Both the position numbers and the translations under genes were made by a program. This document shows positions 23,981 to 32,938 of a stretch of DNA of 64,000 bases, in pieces (the first letter of the stretch is position 1; the number at the start of each line of letters is the position of its first letter). The notes under the pieces are model-generated. The model had not been told where the DNA came from. It ran no database searches and was given only the letters and a program-made list of their open reading frames with translations. Origin of the DNA: Rhizomicrobium sp. (GTDB lineage Bacteria; Pseudomonadota; Alphaproteobacteria; Micropepsales; Micropepsaceae); assembly GCA_037200045.1 (NCBI GenBank), contig JBBCHM010000001.1:1984001-2048000 (forward strand), in the 5' to 3' direction.

Positions 23981-24683
23981 CTAAGAGAGGCCGTCGAGCA
24001 GCGCGGCCTGGTTGGGGCGCGCGGCGATGCGGATCGCCTTGAAATTCAGGCCGGCAAGCGGCCGGGCGGCGGCTTCGCTGATGCAGCAGGCGATGAGGCG
24101 GACGCAGGCCGGTTGCAGATTTACTCTGGCAATGCAGGCCGAAAAGGCTTGGGCGCCGCGGGCGGAGAACAGCAGGACGGGCGTCGATCTCGCCGGCTTG
24201 CAGCGCGGCGTGGGCGGCGGCGGGAAGTTCTTCCGTCACAGGCACGTCATAAAGCACTTCAAGGCGCACGGTGAAGCCGGCCGCCCGCAACGCGCTTGCG
24301 AGCCGGCCCTCGGCCTCGGCGCCGGCGGCGTGGAGCAAGGTGCCGTCCTGCGGCTTGGCCCAGCCGCGCACGGCGGCGGCCAAGGCTTCGGCGTTGCCGT
24401 CGGCGTCGCGGACATCGGCGAAGCCGGCGGCGCGCGCCGCTTCGGCGGTCTGCGCGCCGACGGCGAAGATCGGAAAGTCGCGCCGCGAGCTGCGCCGCGC
24501 GAAGGCGCGCACGCCATTGGCGCTGGTGGCGAGGATCGCCTGCACGCCCTCCAGATGCAGCGGATGGCCGTCGTGGTAGCGCACGCGAAGCAAGGGCGCG
24601 ACGAGCGGGACGTGGCCCCGCGCGCGCAGGAGCACGGCGGTTTCCTCGGCGTCGTCGAGCGGGCGGGTGACGAGGACGCGCAT
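23981..24683 (-). pseudogene. hemD: Uroporphyrinogen-III synthase with a one-base frameshift
   Basis: The first 170 or so residues from the ATG at 24683 are a normal HemD: MRVLVTRPLDDAEETAVLL, ATSANGVRAFARR, FAVGAQTAEAARAAGF and LYDVPVTEELPAAAHAALQA. At the CCC run on the minus strand (24180-24182) the reading frame shifts. Removing one C restores VLLFSARGAQAFSACIARV and RLIACCISEAAARPLAGLNF, the expected C-terminal domain, ending at TAG 23981-23983 for 233 residues. Without correction the frame runs to 23958 with Arg/Pro-rich nonsense. Since HemD is needed for haem, a sequencing or assembly error is more likely than real loss. Confidence 0.85.
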
Positions 24684-24694
24684 GAAACAAGAGT

Positions 24695-24777
24695 GTCATA
24701 GCCCGCGAATGCGGGCTACCCAGGTGACGCGCGAAGATGTGGTGTTACCTGGGTCCGCCGCATTCGCGGCGGATGAC
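24695..24777. repeat. GTCAT-type inverted repeat
   Basis: GTCATAGCCCGCGAATGCGG...ACCCAGGTGAC opens and TTACCTGGGTCCGCCGCATT...GCGGATGAC closes it. The two halves have drifted into different variants. It fills the gap between hemD and hemC. Confidence 0.75.
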
Positions 24778-24801
24778 ACTATATATTTTGATATTTTGAA
24801 A

Positions 24802-25728
24802 CTACAGCGCCAGCCATTGCGCGACGCGGGGCCTTAAAGCTTCGCCCGCTTCGCGGCCGGCGGTTTCGGCTTCGGCGCGGGGGTTGTGGCCGAGCACGAC
24901 GGTGAACGACGTCGTGTGGAAGGCGCGTCCGTCGGGCGACAGGACTTCGCCGTCGAACGACAGCACAAGGCGGTCGAGCGCCGCCAGGCCGGCGATCGGC
25001 GTGCGGCAGGAGCCGTCGAGCGCGGCCTGGAAGGCACGCTCGCAGGTCAGCGCGAGTTCGGTCGGCTCGTCGTTGAGCAGGCCGGTCGCTTCGCGCGCCT
25101 GGGTGTCGGTTTCGCGGATCTCGATGCCGACGACGCCCTGCCCCAGCGACGGCAGCCAATCCTTGGGATCGAGCACCTGGGTCGCGCGCGCGGCGAGGCC
25201 GAGGCGCTTGAGGCCGGCGAACGCGAGGAAGATCGCGTCCATCGCGCCGTCGTCGAGCTTCTTCAGCCGCGTATCGACATTGCCGCGCAGCAGCACGATG
25301 TCGAGATCGGGGCGGAGGCGCGCCGCCTGGGCGCGGCGGCGCACCGAAGAGGTGCCGAGGCGGGCGCCGTGCGGCAGATCGGCCAGCGACTTCACCGTGT
25401 TCGACAGAAACGCCTCGCTCGGATCCTCGCGTTCGAGGAAGGCGCTGAGCGCAAGGCCGGGCGGCAGCGCGGTCGGCACATCCTTCATCGAATGCACCGC
25501 GAGGTCGATCTCGTCCTTCAGAAGGGCGTCTTCAAGCTCTTTCACGAACAGCCCCTTGCCGCCGGCATCGGCGAGGCTTTTGTCCTGGATGCGGTCGCCG
25601 GAGGTTTTCAGGATCACGATCTCGCAGGCCGCGCCCTTGGCGATCAGCCGGTCGCGCACCATGTTGGCCTGCACCAGAGCGAGCTTCGAGCCGCGGGTTC
25701 CAAGGCGAAGGGTGCGGTTTTGCGGCAT
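24802..25728 (-). CDS. hemC: Hydroxymethylbilane synthase (porphobilinogen deaminase)
   Basis: 308 residues from the ATG at 25728 ([20 protein letters not shown]). It joins four porphobilinogens into hydroxymethylbilane. Signatures: [23 protein letters not shown] with the catalytic Asp, [11 protein letters not shown] and [13 protein letters not shown] for substrate binding, and [10 protein letters not shown], where the Cys carries the dipyrromethane cofactor. hemD follows on the same strand. The start codon overlaps that of tsaD on the other strand by two bases. Confidence 0.95.
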   Translation of the reverse strand: MPQNRTLRLGTRGSKLALVQANMVRDRLIAKGAACEIVILKTSGDRIQDKSLADAGGKGLFVKELEDALLKDEIDLAVHSMKDVPTALPPGLALSAFLEREDPSEAFLSNTVKSLADLPHGARLGTSSVRRRAQAARLRPDLDIVLLRGNVDTRLKKLDDGAMDAIFLAFAGLKRLGLAARATQVLDPKDWLPSLGQGVVGIEIRETDTQAREATGLLNDEPTELALTCERAFQAALDGSCRTPIAGLAALDRLVLSFDGEVLSPDGRAFHTTSFTVVLGHNPRAEAETAGREAGEALRPRVAQWLAL

Positions 25729-26863
25729 GACGGCAAACGGTCTAGAGACGGCGCGTGACGGTATCAAGAGTGCAAACGCTTTGCGCGACCTGACGGTCCT
25801 GGGCATCGAGACGAGCTGCGACGAAACGGCCGCCGCCGTGGTGCGCGGGCGCGGCCCCGGGCCGGGGACGATCCTGTCCAACATCGTGTTCAGCCAGCTC
25901 GAGGCGCACCGGCCCTATGGCGGGGTGGTGCCGGAGATCGCCGCACGGGCGCATATCGAGCGGATCGATGGGATCGTCGAGGAGGCGCTGGCGGCCGCCG
26001 GCGTGACGCTCGCCGAGCTCGACGCGGTGGCGGCGACGGCGGGGCCGGGGCTGATCGGCGGGGTGATGGTGGGGCTGACGACCGCCAAGGCGCTGGCGCT
26101 GGCGGCGGGCAAGCCGCTGGTCGCGGTCAATCACCTGGAGGCGCATGCGCTGACCGCGCGGCTGACCGAGGGGGTGGAATTTCCCTTCCTGCTGCTGCTG
26201 ATTTCCGGCGGGCATTGCCAGCTTCTGGGGGTCGAGGGCGTCGGCAGGTTCCGGCTCTATGGCACGACGATCGACGACGCGGTGGGCGAGGCGTTCGACA
26301 AGGTCGCCAAGCTGCTCGGCCTTGCCTATCCCGGCGGGCCGCGCATCGAGGCGCTGGCGGCGGGCGGCAATGCCAAGGCCTATGCCCTGCCCCGGCCGAT
26401 GCGCGGGCGCGCGGGGGCGGACTTTTCCTTTTCAGGCCTGAAGACGGCGGCAAGGCTGATCGCCGATGCGGGACCTATTGATACGGCGGGGCTCGCCGCG
26501 TCGTTCCAGGCCGCCGTGGTCGACATCCTGACCGACCGCACGGCGGCGGCGATGACGCGCTTTCGGAGCGATTTTCCCGACGCGGCAGCGCCGGCCCTGG
26601 TGCTGGCGGGGGGCGTGGCCTCGAACGGGGCGATCCGCGCGGCGCTCACCGCGCTCGCCTCACGCGAGGGCTTCCAGACAAAAATACCCCCGCCCAGGCT
26701 TTGCACGGACAACGCCGCGATGGTCGCCTGGGCGGGGGTGGAACATGGCCAGCTGGGCTTGTTCGACGGCATTGGGGTTTCGCCGAAGGCCCGCTGGCCG
26801 CTTGCCGGAACGCCGCTCGGGGGGAGCGAAAGCGCGCCGGCGAAGCTCTTGACGGGGTCTTAG
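25727..26863 (+). CDS. tsaD: tRNA threonylcarbamoyladenosine biosynthesis protein TsaD
   Basis: Transfers the threonylcarbamoyl group to A37 of ANN-decoding tRNAs. [18 protein letters not shown] opens the ASKHA fold, and the metal-binding histidines are in [10 protein letters not shown] and [32 protein letters not shown] and [13 protein letters not shown] complete the set. From ATG 25727 it has 378 residues, with the first 18 outside the family. A TTG at 25781 preceded by AAGAG gives 360, nearer the usual length. Divergent from hemC; the stop overlaps the small gene at 26860 by four bases. Confidence 0.93.
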   Translation: MTANGLETARDGIKSANALRDLTVLGIETSCDETAAAVVRGRGPGPGTILSNIVFSQLEAHRPYGGVVPEIAARAHIERIDGIVEEALAAAGVTLAELDAVAATAGPGLIGGVMVGLTTAKALALAAGKPLVAVNHLEAHALTARLTEGVEFPFLLLLISGGHCQLLGVEGVGRFRLYGTTIDDAVGEAFDKVAKLLGLAYPGGPRIEALAAGGNAKAYALPRPMRGRAGADFSFSGLKTAARLIADAGPIDTAGLAASFQAAVVDILTDRTAAAMTRFRSDFPDAAAPALVLAGGVASNGAIRAALTALASREGFQTKIPPPRLCTDNAAMVAWAGVEHGQLGLFDGIGVSPKARWPLAGTPLGGSESAPAKLLTGS

Positions 26864-26988
26864 ACGTTCACGAAAGCCGCGAAGGTCAGGACGCCGGCCA
26901 TCACCAGGATGGCGACCGAAAACAGACTGGCGACGGCGCCGCCGAAAGCCGAGTGCTGCGCGGGGACGTGGGATGTAACGTTGGTCAT
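26860..26988 (-). CDS. Small single-pass membrane protein, 42 residues
   Basis: The ATG at 26988 has a strong GGAGAGG site 5 bases upstream. The protein is [20 protein letters not shown] followed by a helix of about 20 hydrophobic residues ([20 protein letters not shown]). The stop overlaps tsaD convergently. The good ribosome site and clear helix argue for a real gene. Function not recognised. Confidence 0.62.
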   Translation of the reverse strand: MTNVTSHVPAQHSAFGGAVASLFSVAILVMAGVLTFAAFVNV

Positions 26989-27341
26989 GACTGCCTCTCC
27001 TATTGCTTTGGCGCCGTGGGTTTGGCCCCGTATCGCCGCTTCGAAATCCGTTGCCGGCCTTTGCCGACACGACCGATATAGGCGGCGTTCCTTGAAGTTC
27101 AATAAATGAAATCGAAAACGTTCAGCGTTCAAACAACCATTTACATTGTATAACTAATTGATATTACTATATATTTGTGCGTTGCAGCATTGAGCCATGC
27201 ACAGGGCGCATGGTCGGAAGAGCACTATTACATAGGTCCCACTAGACCGTTGAACCGCGCCGTGACCGGGCGCGCAAGGAAGCCCTTGTCTTCCCGCGCC
27301 GGAACCGTCACCTGTGGGTCTCTCATCCATCGCGAGCCCTC
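26989..27341. other. 353-bp gap, AT-rich in the middle; no gene seen
   Basis: Bases about 27090-27235 are strikingly AT-rich for this genome (for example TTGATATTACTATATATTTG at about 27158). I see no convincing ORF or RNA gene. It probably holds the promoter of the 42-residue gene on the left and of xthA on the right. Confidence 0.5.
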
Positions 27342-28136
27342 GTGAAGATCGCCACCTGGAACATCAACTCCGTCCGCCTGCGCGCGCCGCTGCTGGCGCG
27401 GTTCCTGCGCGAGCACCAGCCCGACGTCGTCGCCCTGCAGGAGACCAAGGTCGAGAACGGGCTGTTTCCGGCAAAGCCGTTCGCGCAGCTCGGCTATGTC
27501 CACCAGGCGATCAACGGGCAGAAGGGCTATCACGGCGTCGCGGTGCTCTCGAAGATCCCGTTCCGCAAGACCGAAGTGCTGGGCTTCTGCCGCGAGGGGC
27601 ATGCGCGGCACATGTGCGTGACGCTCGAAAACGGCGTCGAGCTGCACGATTTCTACGTGCCGGCCGGCGGCGACGTGCCCGATCCCGAGGTCAACGCGAA
27701 ATTCGCGCACAAGCTCGATTTCCTGCGCGCGATGGAACGCGACTTCGCGCGGCGCGGCGACCGGACAGGCGCGGCGGCGATCCTGGTCGGCGATTTGAAC
27801 GTGGCGCCGCTGGAGCACGACGTGTGGAGCCACAAGCAGCTTCTCGACATCGTCAGCCACACGCCGGTCGAGACCAATCTTTTGGGCGAGGCGAAGGCGG
27901 CGTTCGAATGGACCGATGTGACGCGGGAATTCGTGCCGGCCGAGGAGAAGAGCTATTCGTGGTGGAGCTATCGCGCGGCGGACTGGCAGCTAAGCAATCG
28001 GGGCCGGCGGCTGGACCACATCTGGGTGAGCCCGGCGCTGAAGGGCGGGCTGAAAGGCCAGACCATCGTGACCAAGATGCGCGGCTGGCAGAAGGCGTCC
28101 GACCACGTGCCGGTGGTGGCGGAGTTCGAGGTTTAG
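27342..28136 (+). CDS. xthA: Exodeoxyribonuclease III
   Basis: 264 residues from a GTG at 27342 (MKIATWNINSVRLRAPLLAR). AP endonuclease and 3' exonuclease of base-excision repair. Motifs: NINS near the start, VVALQETKVENGLFP with the metal-binding Glu, YVPAGGDVPDP, LVGDLNVAPLEHDVW with the catalytic Asp and Asn, and a C-terminal RRLDHIWVSP and SDHVPVVAEFEV with the catalytic His. Standalone gene followed by a GTCAT repeat. Confidence 0.95.
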   Translation: MKIATWNINSVRLRAPLLARFLREHQPDVVALQETKVENGLFPAKPFAQLGYVHQAINGQKGYHGVAVLSKIPFRKTEVLGFCREGHARHMCVTLENGVELHDFYVPAGGDVPDPEVNAKFAHKLDFLRAMERDFARRGDRTGAAAILVGDLNVAPLEHDVWSHKQLLDIVSHTPVETNLLGEAKAAFEWTDVTREFVPAEEKSYSWWSYRAADWQLSNRGRRLDHIWVSPALKGGLKGQTIVTKMRGWQKASDHVPVVAEFEV

Positions 28137-28166
28137 ATTTCCCGGTCTCTCGCCATCTTAGAAGCT

Positions 28167-28256
28167 GTCATCCGCCGCAAATGCGGCGGATCCAGGTGAA
28201 ACCTTGCACTGGCGGTGCAAGCGTCAACTGGGTGCCCCGCATTCGCGGGGCATGAC
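28167..28256. repeat. GTCAT-type inverted repeat
   Basis: GTCATCCGCCGCAAATGCGG and ATCCAGGTGA at the left; TCAACTGGGTGCCCCGCATT and CGCGGGGCATGAC at the right, around a TTGCACTGGCGGTGCAA hairpin. Lies between the convergent xthA and thioesterase genes. Confidence 0.8.
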
Positions 28257-28294
28257 ATCATTTTTTCAAATCACCGGACTTCGGATTTGCGAAA

Positions 28295-28765
28295 CTAGCC
28301 CTTCTTCGCACCCTCGGGCCGCTTCAGCGGCGCAATCATGATCGTGGCGGTCGCGGTCGCGATGATCCTGCCGTCGGCGCGGGCCAGGTTCGCTTCGAGG
28401 AAGCTGACCGTGCGGCCGCGCTTGATCACCTTGGCCTCGGCGATGTGGCGGCCGGCGGCGCCCTGGTTCAGATAGCTCACCTTCATCTCCAGCGTCGGCG
28501 CGATCTCGCCCCATTGCGCGACGAAGCCGGCGGCGACCGCCAGCACATCGTCCATCACGCAGGCGATGGCCCCGCCATGCAGCGCGCCGAAGCGGTTGAA
28601 ATGAGGCTCGCCGAGATCGTAGCCGATCCTGACCCAGCCTTCCTCGACGTCGACTTCCAGCAGCTCCTGGTTCAGCCAGGCCGAGCACGGCGCGGACCGC
28701 TTGAAGATCGCCTGGACGTTGGGGGGAAAGTCCTCGGGCTTCGACTTGTCGACGACGCGGCGCAT
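28295..28765 (-). CDS. PaaI-family hotdog thioesterase
   Basis: 156 residues from the ATG at 28765 (MRRVVDKSKPEDFPPNVQAI). The hotdog core is PHFNRFGALHGGAIACVMDD, where HGG followed by the acidic residue is the PaaI catalytic pattern. TLEMKVSYLNQGAAGRHIAE and a final VSFLEANLARADGRIIATAT complete the fold. Expected to hydrolyse acyl-CoA; substrate unknown. Divergent from the phosphatase gene with about 60 bp between. Confidence 0.85.
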   Translation of the reverse strand: MRRVVDKSKPEDFPPNVQAIFKRSAPCSAWLNQELLEVDVEEGWVRIGYDLGEPHFNRFGALHGGAIACVMDDVLAVAAGFVAQWGEIAPTLEMKVSYLNQGAAGRHIAEAKVIKRGRTVSFLEANLARADGRIIATATATIMIAPLKRPEGAKKG

Positions 28766-28824
28766 GGGCTTCCGTCTTGTGATATCGCTGCCGCCATCGT
28801 GCATGAACCTTGAAGGAAGACAAA

Positions 28825-29412
28825 TTGCGCATCGCATTCCTGCGCCACGGGCCGACCGAGTGGAACGCGCAAGGCCGCATCCAGGGCAGCATCGACATGC
28901 CGCTGTCGGCGGCCGGGCGCGAGAAGATGGCGGGGCTCTTGCCGCCGGAGGGCTTCGCGCAGGCGCGCGCCTTCACCAGTCCGCTCGGGCGGGCGCGGGA
29001 GACGGCGGCGCTGCTCGGCTTTTCCGACGCGGTGCCGGACGCGCGGCTGGCGGAGCATCATTGGGGCGAATGGGAAGGGCTGACGCGGGAGGAGATATTG
29101 GCGCGCGACGGCGCCGATGCGTTCGCGCGGGCGGGAAGCGCGATCGACTTCACGCCGAAGGGCGGGGAGAGCACGCGGGCCCTGCTGGCGCGGGTGGCCG
29201 ATTTCATCCGCGACGTGGCGCGGGACGAGCGCGACGCCATCGCGTTCGCGCATCGCGGCGTGCTGCGCAGCGCCTATACGCTAGCGACGGGATGGGACAT
29301 GGCGACGGCGATGCCGGAGAAGCTGGATCTGTCGGGGGCGCTGATATTGGCGGTGGGCGCGGACGGCGCGCCGAAGATCGCGGAGATGAATGTGGCGTTG
29401 CGGGAGCGCTGA
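28825..29412 (+). CDS. Histidine phosphatase (phosphoglycerate mutase-like)
   Basis: 195 residues. TTG at 28825 has AAGGAAG five bases before it; an in-frame TTG at 28810 would add five residues. RIAFLRHGPTEWNAQGRIQG contains the catalytic RHG; FTSPLGRARETAALL and the second His in IAFAHRGVLRSAY complete the site. The acid/base Glu is in HHWGEWEGLT. It could be an alpha-ribazole or general phosphomonoester phosphatase; the neighbours give no clue. Confidence 0.87.
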   Translation: MRIAFLRHGPTEWNAQGRIQGSIDMPLSAAGREKMAGLLPPEGFAQARAFTSPLGRARETAALLGFSDAVPDARLAEHHWGEWEGLTREEILARDGADAFARAGSAIDFTPKGGESTRALLARVADFIRDVARDERDAIAFAHRGVLRSAYTLATGWDMATAMPEKLDLSGALILAVGADGAPKIAEMNVALRER

Positions 29413-29421
29413 GAGGCTGCT

Positions 29422-29487
29422 CTGGATGCCCGCCCGCGCGGGCATGACAAATGTATTTCTGTCATGCCCGCGCAGGCGGGCATCCAG
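29422..29487. repeat. Two head-to-head GTCATGCCCGC hairpins
   Basis: CTGGATGCCCGCCCGCGCGG ending GCATGAC (29422-29448), then GTCATGCCCGCGCAGGCGGG ending CATCCAG (29461-29487). Each half is a hairpin and the two are inverted copies of each other. Confidence 0.8.
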
Positions 29488-29534
29488 AGCCGACCGTACG
29501 GCTACCGATCATTTGGCGACGACAAACCGACCGC

Positions 29535-29828
29535 TCAAAGATTGCACGCTATATCGGCCCATGAGGGATTGACCTCTTCGATAAGCCGAAGCTTCCACTT
29601 CCGCTCCCACTTCTTGAGGCGCTTTTCAAAGCCAATCGCATCACGAACATCCTGGAACTCCTCGAACCAGACAAGCATCTTCACGCCGTGTTTCTTGGTG
29701 AACCCCTCGACCAGTCCTTCGCGGTGCTCATATGACCGCCGGATCAGATCGTTCGTGACGCCGACATAGAGCGTCCCGTTGCGGCCGCTCGCCATGATGT
29801 AGACGAAGTAGCGATGGTCACGTGGCAT
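29535..29828 (-). CDS. GIY-YIG nuclease family protein
   Basis: 97 residues. The core is YFVYIMASGRNGTLYVGVTN, with YVY/YIM for GIY and YVG for YIG, followed by DLIRRSYEHREG with the conserved Arg and His. FEKRLKKWERKWKLRLIEE is the usual end of the UPF0213/YhbQ-like group. It is flanked on both sides by GTCATGCCCGC repeats (29422-29487 and 29841-29867), a setting worth noting for a DNA-cutting enzyme. Function in these bacteria is unknown. Confidence 0.88.
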   Translation of the reverse strand: MPRDHRYFVYIMASGRNGTLYVGVTNDLIRRSYEHREGLVEGFTKKHGVKMLVWFEEFQDVRDAIGFEKRLKKWERKWKLRLIEEVNPSWADIACNL

Positions 29829-29840
29829 GCTCGATACCGC

Positions 29841-29867
29841 CTGGATGCCCGCCTACGCGGGCATGAC
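29841..29867. repeat. Single GTCATGCCCGC hairpin
   Basis: CTGGATGCCCGCCTACGCGG ending GCATGAC, one hairpin of the same family as 29422-29487, on the other side of the GIY-YIG gene. Confidence 0.75.
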
Positions 29868-29893
29868 AGTCTGGATTGAGCGCGGGCGCCTCT

Positions 29894-30844
29894 TCAATCC
29901 CAGAACGGCTTGAGCTTCTTGAAGCCCTTCCAGTCCTTCATCGCTTTTTTCGTCAGGCGCTTCTCCCGGGACGCGTGCCAGCCGGACACCGCGCCGGCGG
30001 CGAAGCGCAGCTCGGCGGCGTTGCCGATGCGGCCCAGCGCATCCGACAGGCCGTGCACGTCGTTCGCCTCGCCCATGCGGTCCAACAGGTCCTTCAGCAC
30101 ACGGATGTAGCGCGCAGTCTTGTGGCGCGGATAAAGCGGCGCGAAGAACTCCGCCGCGTAGCGCAGCTTCTTGAGCGCGATGCGCAGCTTGTGCGTGCGA
30201 TGGTCATAGACCTTCTTGACCTTGCCGCCGCGCTTCTTCGCGATCTTCCAATGCTCGTCGAGCGCCTTGCGGCTGACCTTGCCGATGCGGCGGCCGTCGC
30301 GCGGGATCTGCTCGGCGGCGGCGGCGACATCGTTCAGGAAGGCGCCGAAATCGGGATTGAGGATCTCGGCCAGCGCGTCATCCCACGCCTCGCCCCGCGC
30401 ATGGCGCAGCGCCAGCACGAAGGCGGCGAAGGATTCGTGATCGGCATATTTGGCCTGAACGGGTTTCAGGAGCTCGTCGGCGAAGACATCGAGCTCGCGC
30501 GCCGGGCCGAAGGCATCGGCGATGGCGCGGCCGCGCTTGCCCAGCGCCTTGAGCTCCGGCGTTTCCGCGCCGAAGGATTTCAGCGCCATCTGCAGCCGGC
30601 GCAGGCCGACGCGCAACTGGTGCACGCCTTCCGGATCGCGGGCGCGGATCGCCGGCGCGTTGCCGCCGACCTGAGCGAGGCATTCGAGCACCGTGGAGCG
30701 GAAGGCGTCCGCCGCGCTCATGCGCTTGCGCAGCTGCACCGGGCGCGCGTTCACCGCGCGCGCATTGGGAGCGCCGAAGCTGGGCCGGTAGGAACGGACG
30801 ATGGCGACGCGCGGCGGCTCTTCCATGACGACATCTTCTCTCAT
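29894..30844 (-). CDS. CHAD domain protein
   Basis: 316 residues. CHAD is a helical domain rich in conserved His and basic residues that binds polyphosphate. Seen here are [30 protein letters not shown] and, in the second half, [20 protein letters not shown]. The HxxRxxxRRL pattern is clear. There is no triphosphate tunnel (CYTH) domain, so it is CHAD-only. The ATG overlaps the hisF stop (ATGA), giving an unusual hisF-CHAD pair. The C-terminus is very Lys-rich. Confidence 0.88.
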   Translation of the reverse strand: MREDVVMEEPPRVAIVRSYRPSFGAPNARAVNARPVQLRKRMSAADAFRSTVLECLAQVGGNAPAIRARDPEGVHQLRVGLRRLQMALKSFGAETPELKALGKRGRAIADAFGPARELDVFADELLKPVQAKYADHESFAAFVLALRHARGEAWDDALAEILNPDFGAFLNDVAAAAEQIPRDGRRIGKVSRKALDEHWKIAKKRGGKVKKVYDHRTHKLRIALKKLRYAAEFFAPLYPRHKTARYIRVLKDLLDRMGEANDVHGLSDALGRIGNAAELRFAAGAVSGWHASREKRLTKKAMKDWKGFKKLKPFWD

Positions 30845-31647
30845 GCGGGGCGCACCGGCAATCCGGCTTTCGCCAGCGCCGCCTTGGCCTCGGCGATGGT
30901 CGCCTGGCCGAAATGGAAGATCGAGGCGGCAAGCACCGCGCTGGCATGGCCGTCGCGCACGCCGGCGACGAGATCCTCCAGCGTTCCCACCCCGCCCGAG
31001 GCGATGACGGGAACCGGAACCGCGTCGGACACCGCGCGGGTGAGCGGGATGTCGTAGCCGATCTTGGTTCCGTCGCGGTCCATCGAGGTCAGCAATATCT
31101 CGCCGGCGCCGTATTCCACGAGTTTCTTCGCATGTTCCATCGCGTCGATACCGGTGGCGTTGCGGCCGCCATGGGTGAAGACCTCAAATTGGGTCGCACG
31201 GCCGGACGGAGAACCGGCTTCCACTTCTCCTGGCCGATGCTCCCGTACACTCTTGGCATCAATCGCGGCGACGATGCACTGGCTGCCGAATTTCTCGGCC
31301 GCCTCGCGGACGAATTCGGGACGGCGCACCGCCTCGGTGTTGATCGAGACCTTGTCGGCGCCGGCCAATAGGAGCGCGCGGATATCCTCCAGCGTGCGCA
31401 CGCCGCCGCCCACGGTGAGCGGCATGAAGCAGACATCGGCGGTGCGGCGCACCACGTCCAGGATGGTGCCGCGGTTTTCGTGGGAGGCGGTGATGTCGAG
31501 AAAGCAGAGCTCGTCGGCGCCGGCGGCGTCATAGACCATCGCCTGCTCCACCGGATCGCCGGCATCGCGCAGGGATTCGAAATTGATCCCCTTGACGACG
31601 CGGCCGTCCTTCACGTCGAGGCAGGGGATGATGCGGATTTTGAGCAC
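30841..31647 (-). CDS. hisF: Imidazole glycerol phosphate synthase, cyclase subunit
   Basis: 268 residues. Closes the imidazole ring in histidine synthesis with His[21 protein letters not shown] carries the catalytic Asp, and [16 protein letters not shown] and [15 protein letters not shown] carry the phosphate site and second Asp. After VAAIDAKSV there is an insertion ([18 protein letters not shown]) of about 10 residues compared with the usual short loop before FEVFTHGGR. No other his gene is next to it; the downstream partner is the CHAD gene. Confidence 0.94.
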   Translation of the reverse strand: MLKIRIIPCLDVKDGRVVKGINFESLRDAGDPVEQAMVYDAAGADELCFLDITASHENRGTILDVVRRTADVCFMPLTVGGGVRTLEDIRALLLAGADKVSINTEAVRRPEFVREAAEKFGSQCIVAAIDAKSVREHRPGEVEAGSPSGRATQFEVFTHGGRNATGIDAMEHAKKLVEYGAGEILLTSMDRDGTKIGYDIPLTRAVSDAVPVPVIASGGVGTLEDLVAGVRDGHASAVLAASIFHFGQATIAEAKAALAKAGLPVRPA

Positions 31648-31654
31648 AACTATT

Positions 31655-31781
31655 CTCCCTCTCCCCCTCCGGGGGAGAGCGCCGGGGTGAGGGGGAGACG
31701 CAAAGAGGGATAGCAGAAATTTATTCGGGGTGCCTGCGGCACCACCCCCTCACCCTGCCTCTCCCCCTGTGGGGGAGAGGG
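31655..31781. repeat. CTCTCCCCC-type repeat, two hairpins facing each other
   Basis: CTCTCCCCCTCCGGGGGAGAG (31659-31679) and CTCTCCCCCTGTGGGGGAGAG (31759-31779) are each near-perfect hairpins. They are joined by GGGTGAGGGGGA and its complement CCCCCTCACC, so the whole is a long inverted repeat. It lies just upstream of hisF and runs up to the holA stop. Confidence 0.8.
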
Positions 31782-31782
31782 T

Positions 31783-32811
31783 TCATCTTCTGCTCCGCGC
31801 CATCGCCGCGATATTGAAGAGGGCGCGAGCCGTCACGGTTTCGGCCGGAACGGCGGTGGTGCGCGTCAGCGCCTCGGTCTCCAGCAACAGGTCGCAGGCT
31901 TCGAGCAGGCGCTGGGTATCCCAGATGCTCGTCTGGGCCTTGAAGGCGGCCTGGCGCATGAAATGCAGCGGCGGGCGCAGCTTGCGCAGCGCGTTATCGA
32001 GCGTGTCGCCTTTTTCCATCTCGGATTTGGTCAGCGCCAGCCGCTGGAAATGCGACAGCCCCATGCGGATGATCGCGGCCGGCGAGGTGCCGGCGATCCA
32101 CAACCGCTCCAGCGCGAGGTCGAGTTTCTTCAGGTCGCCCTGGCCGGCGGCGTCGAGCGCTTCCTCGGCCCGCACTTCCGCCTCGTCGCCGAGCACGGCG
32201 CGGACATCTTCCAGGCTGATCTGTTTTTGGCCCCGGGCGTAGAGCGCGAGCTTTTCCAATTCGCGGCGGGTGACGCCGCGGTCGGAGCCCAGCCGCGACG
32301 CGGCATCGGCCAGCGCATCGGGCGCGATGGCGAGGCCCTCGGCGCGCAGCGCGTCGCGGATAACATCGGGGAGGTCGCGCGCGCTGTCGCCATAGCAGGC
32401 GATGGCGGCGGCGTTGTCGGCGCCCTCGAACAGCTTGCGCAGGCCGGTGCCGCGCGCCAGATCGCCGCCTTCGACCACGATGAGCGCGTCGCCAGCGGGA
32501 TCGTCGAGGAAACGCTCGAACAGCTTGGCGAGGCCGTTGCCGGCGCCGCGCACCCGCACCACGCGGCGTCCGCCCAGCATGGAGATCGCCGCCGCCTCGT
32601 CGAACAGCCGCGCCGGATCGGAGGCGAGCGTGGAATCGTCCAGGTCGGCGATCAGGAACGGGTCCTTCAGGTCGGGCACCACCGATTTGATCAGCGTTTC
32701 GGCGCGCTCGCGCACCAGGCCCTGGTCGGGCCCGAAGATCAGCGCGGCCACCATCTCCTTGGGGAAATGGGAGAGTGCGCGATCGACCCCGGCGCCCTTG
32801 ATCTCGGTCAT
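31783..32811 (-). CDS. holA: DNA polymerase III subunit delta
   Basis: 342 residues from the ATG at 32811 (MTEIKGAGVDRALSHFPKEM); ATG 32826 adds five. Subunit of the clamp loader. ALIFGPDQGLVRERAETLIK is the delta N-terminal Rossmann-like start; the AAA+-like fold has no true P-loop, as usual. LASRLGSDRGVTRRELEKLA and a helical C-terminal collar follow. The order leuS-lptE-holA is conserved in alphaproteobacteria. A GTCATTCCCGC repeat separates it from lptE. Confidence 0.9.
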   Translation of the reverse strand: MTEIKGAGVDRALSHFPKEMVAALIFGPDQGLVRERAETLIKSVVPDLKDPFLIADLDDSTLASDPARLFDEAAAISMLGGRRVVRVRGAGNGLAKLFERFLDDPAGDALIVVEGGDLARGTGLRKLFEGADNAAAIACYGDSARDLPDVIRDALRAEGLAIAPDALADAASRLGSDRGVTRRELEKLALYARGQKQISLEDVRAVLGDEAEVRAEEALDAAGQGDLKKLDLALERLWIAGTSPAAIIRMGLSHFQRLALTKSEMEKGDTLDNALRKLRPPLHFMRQAAFKAQTSIWDTQRLLEACDLLLETEALTRTTAVPAETVTARALFNIAAMARSRR

Positions 32812-32828
32812 CGCTTGGCCGCGCATCC

Positions 32829-32905
32829 GTCATTCCCGCGAAGGCGGGAATCCAGCAGCACCGCCGGTGCAGGCGGCTCTGGATGCCCGCCTTCGCGGGC
32901 ATGAC
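32829..32905. repeat. GTCATTCCCGC repeat pair inside the leuS-lptE-holA operon
   Basis: GTCATTCCCGCGAAGGCGGG ending AATCCAG, and CTGGATGCCCGCCTTCGCGG ending GCATGAC, are two inverted hairpins around a short GC-rich spacer. The repeat fills nearly the whole gap between lptE and holA. Confidence 0.8.
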
Positions 32906-32938
32906 AGGTTGAATGGGACGCGGCCATGCAAGCCATCT

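Noticed and set aside
21725..24274. 849-residue plus-strand ORF
   Set aside because: Shadow of the HemY-N and mitofilin-like genes, which have clear membrane helices and couplings on the minus strand.
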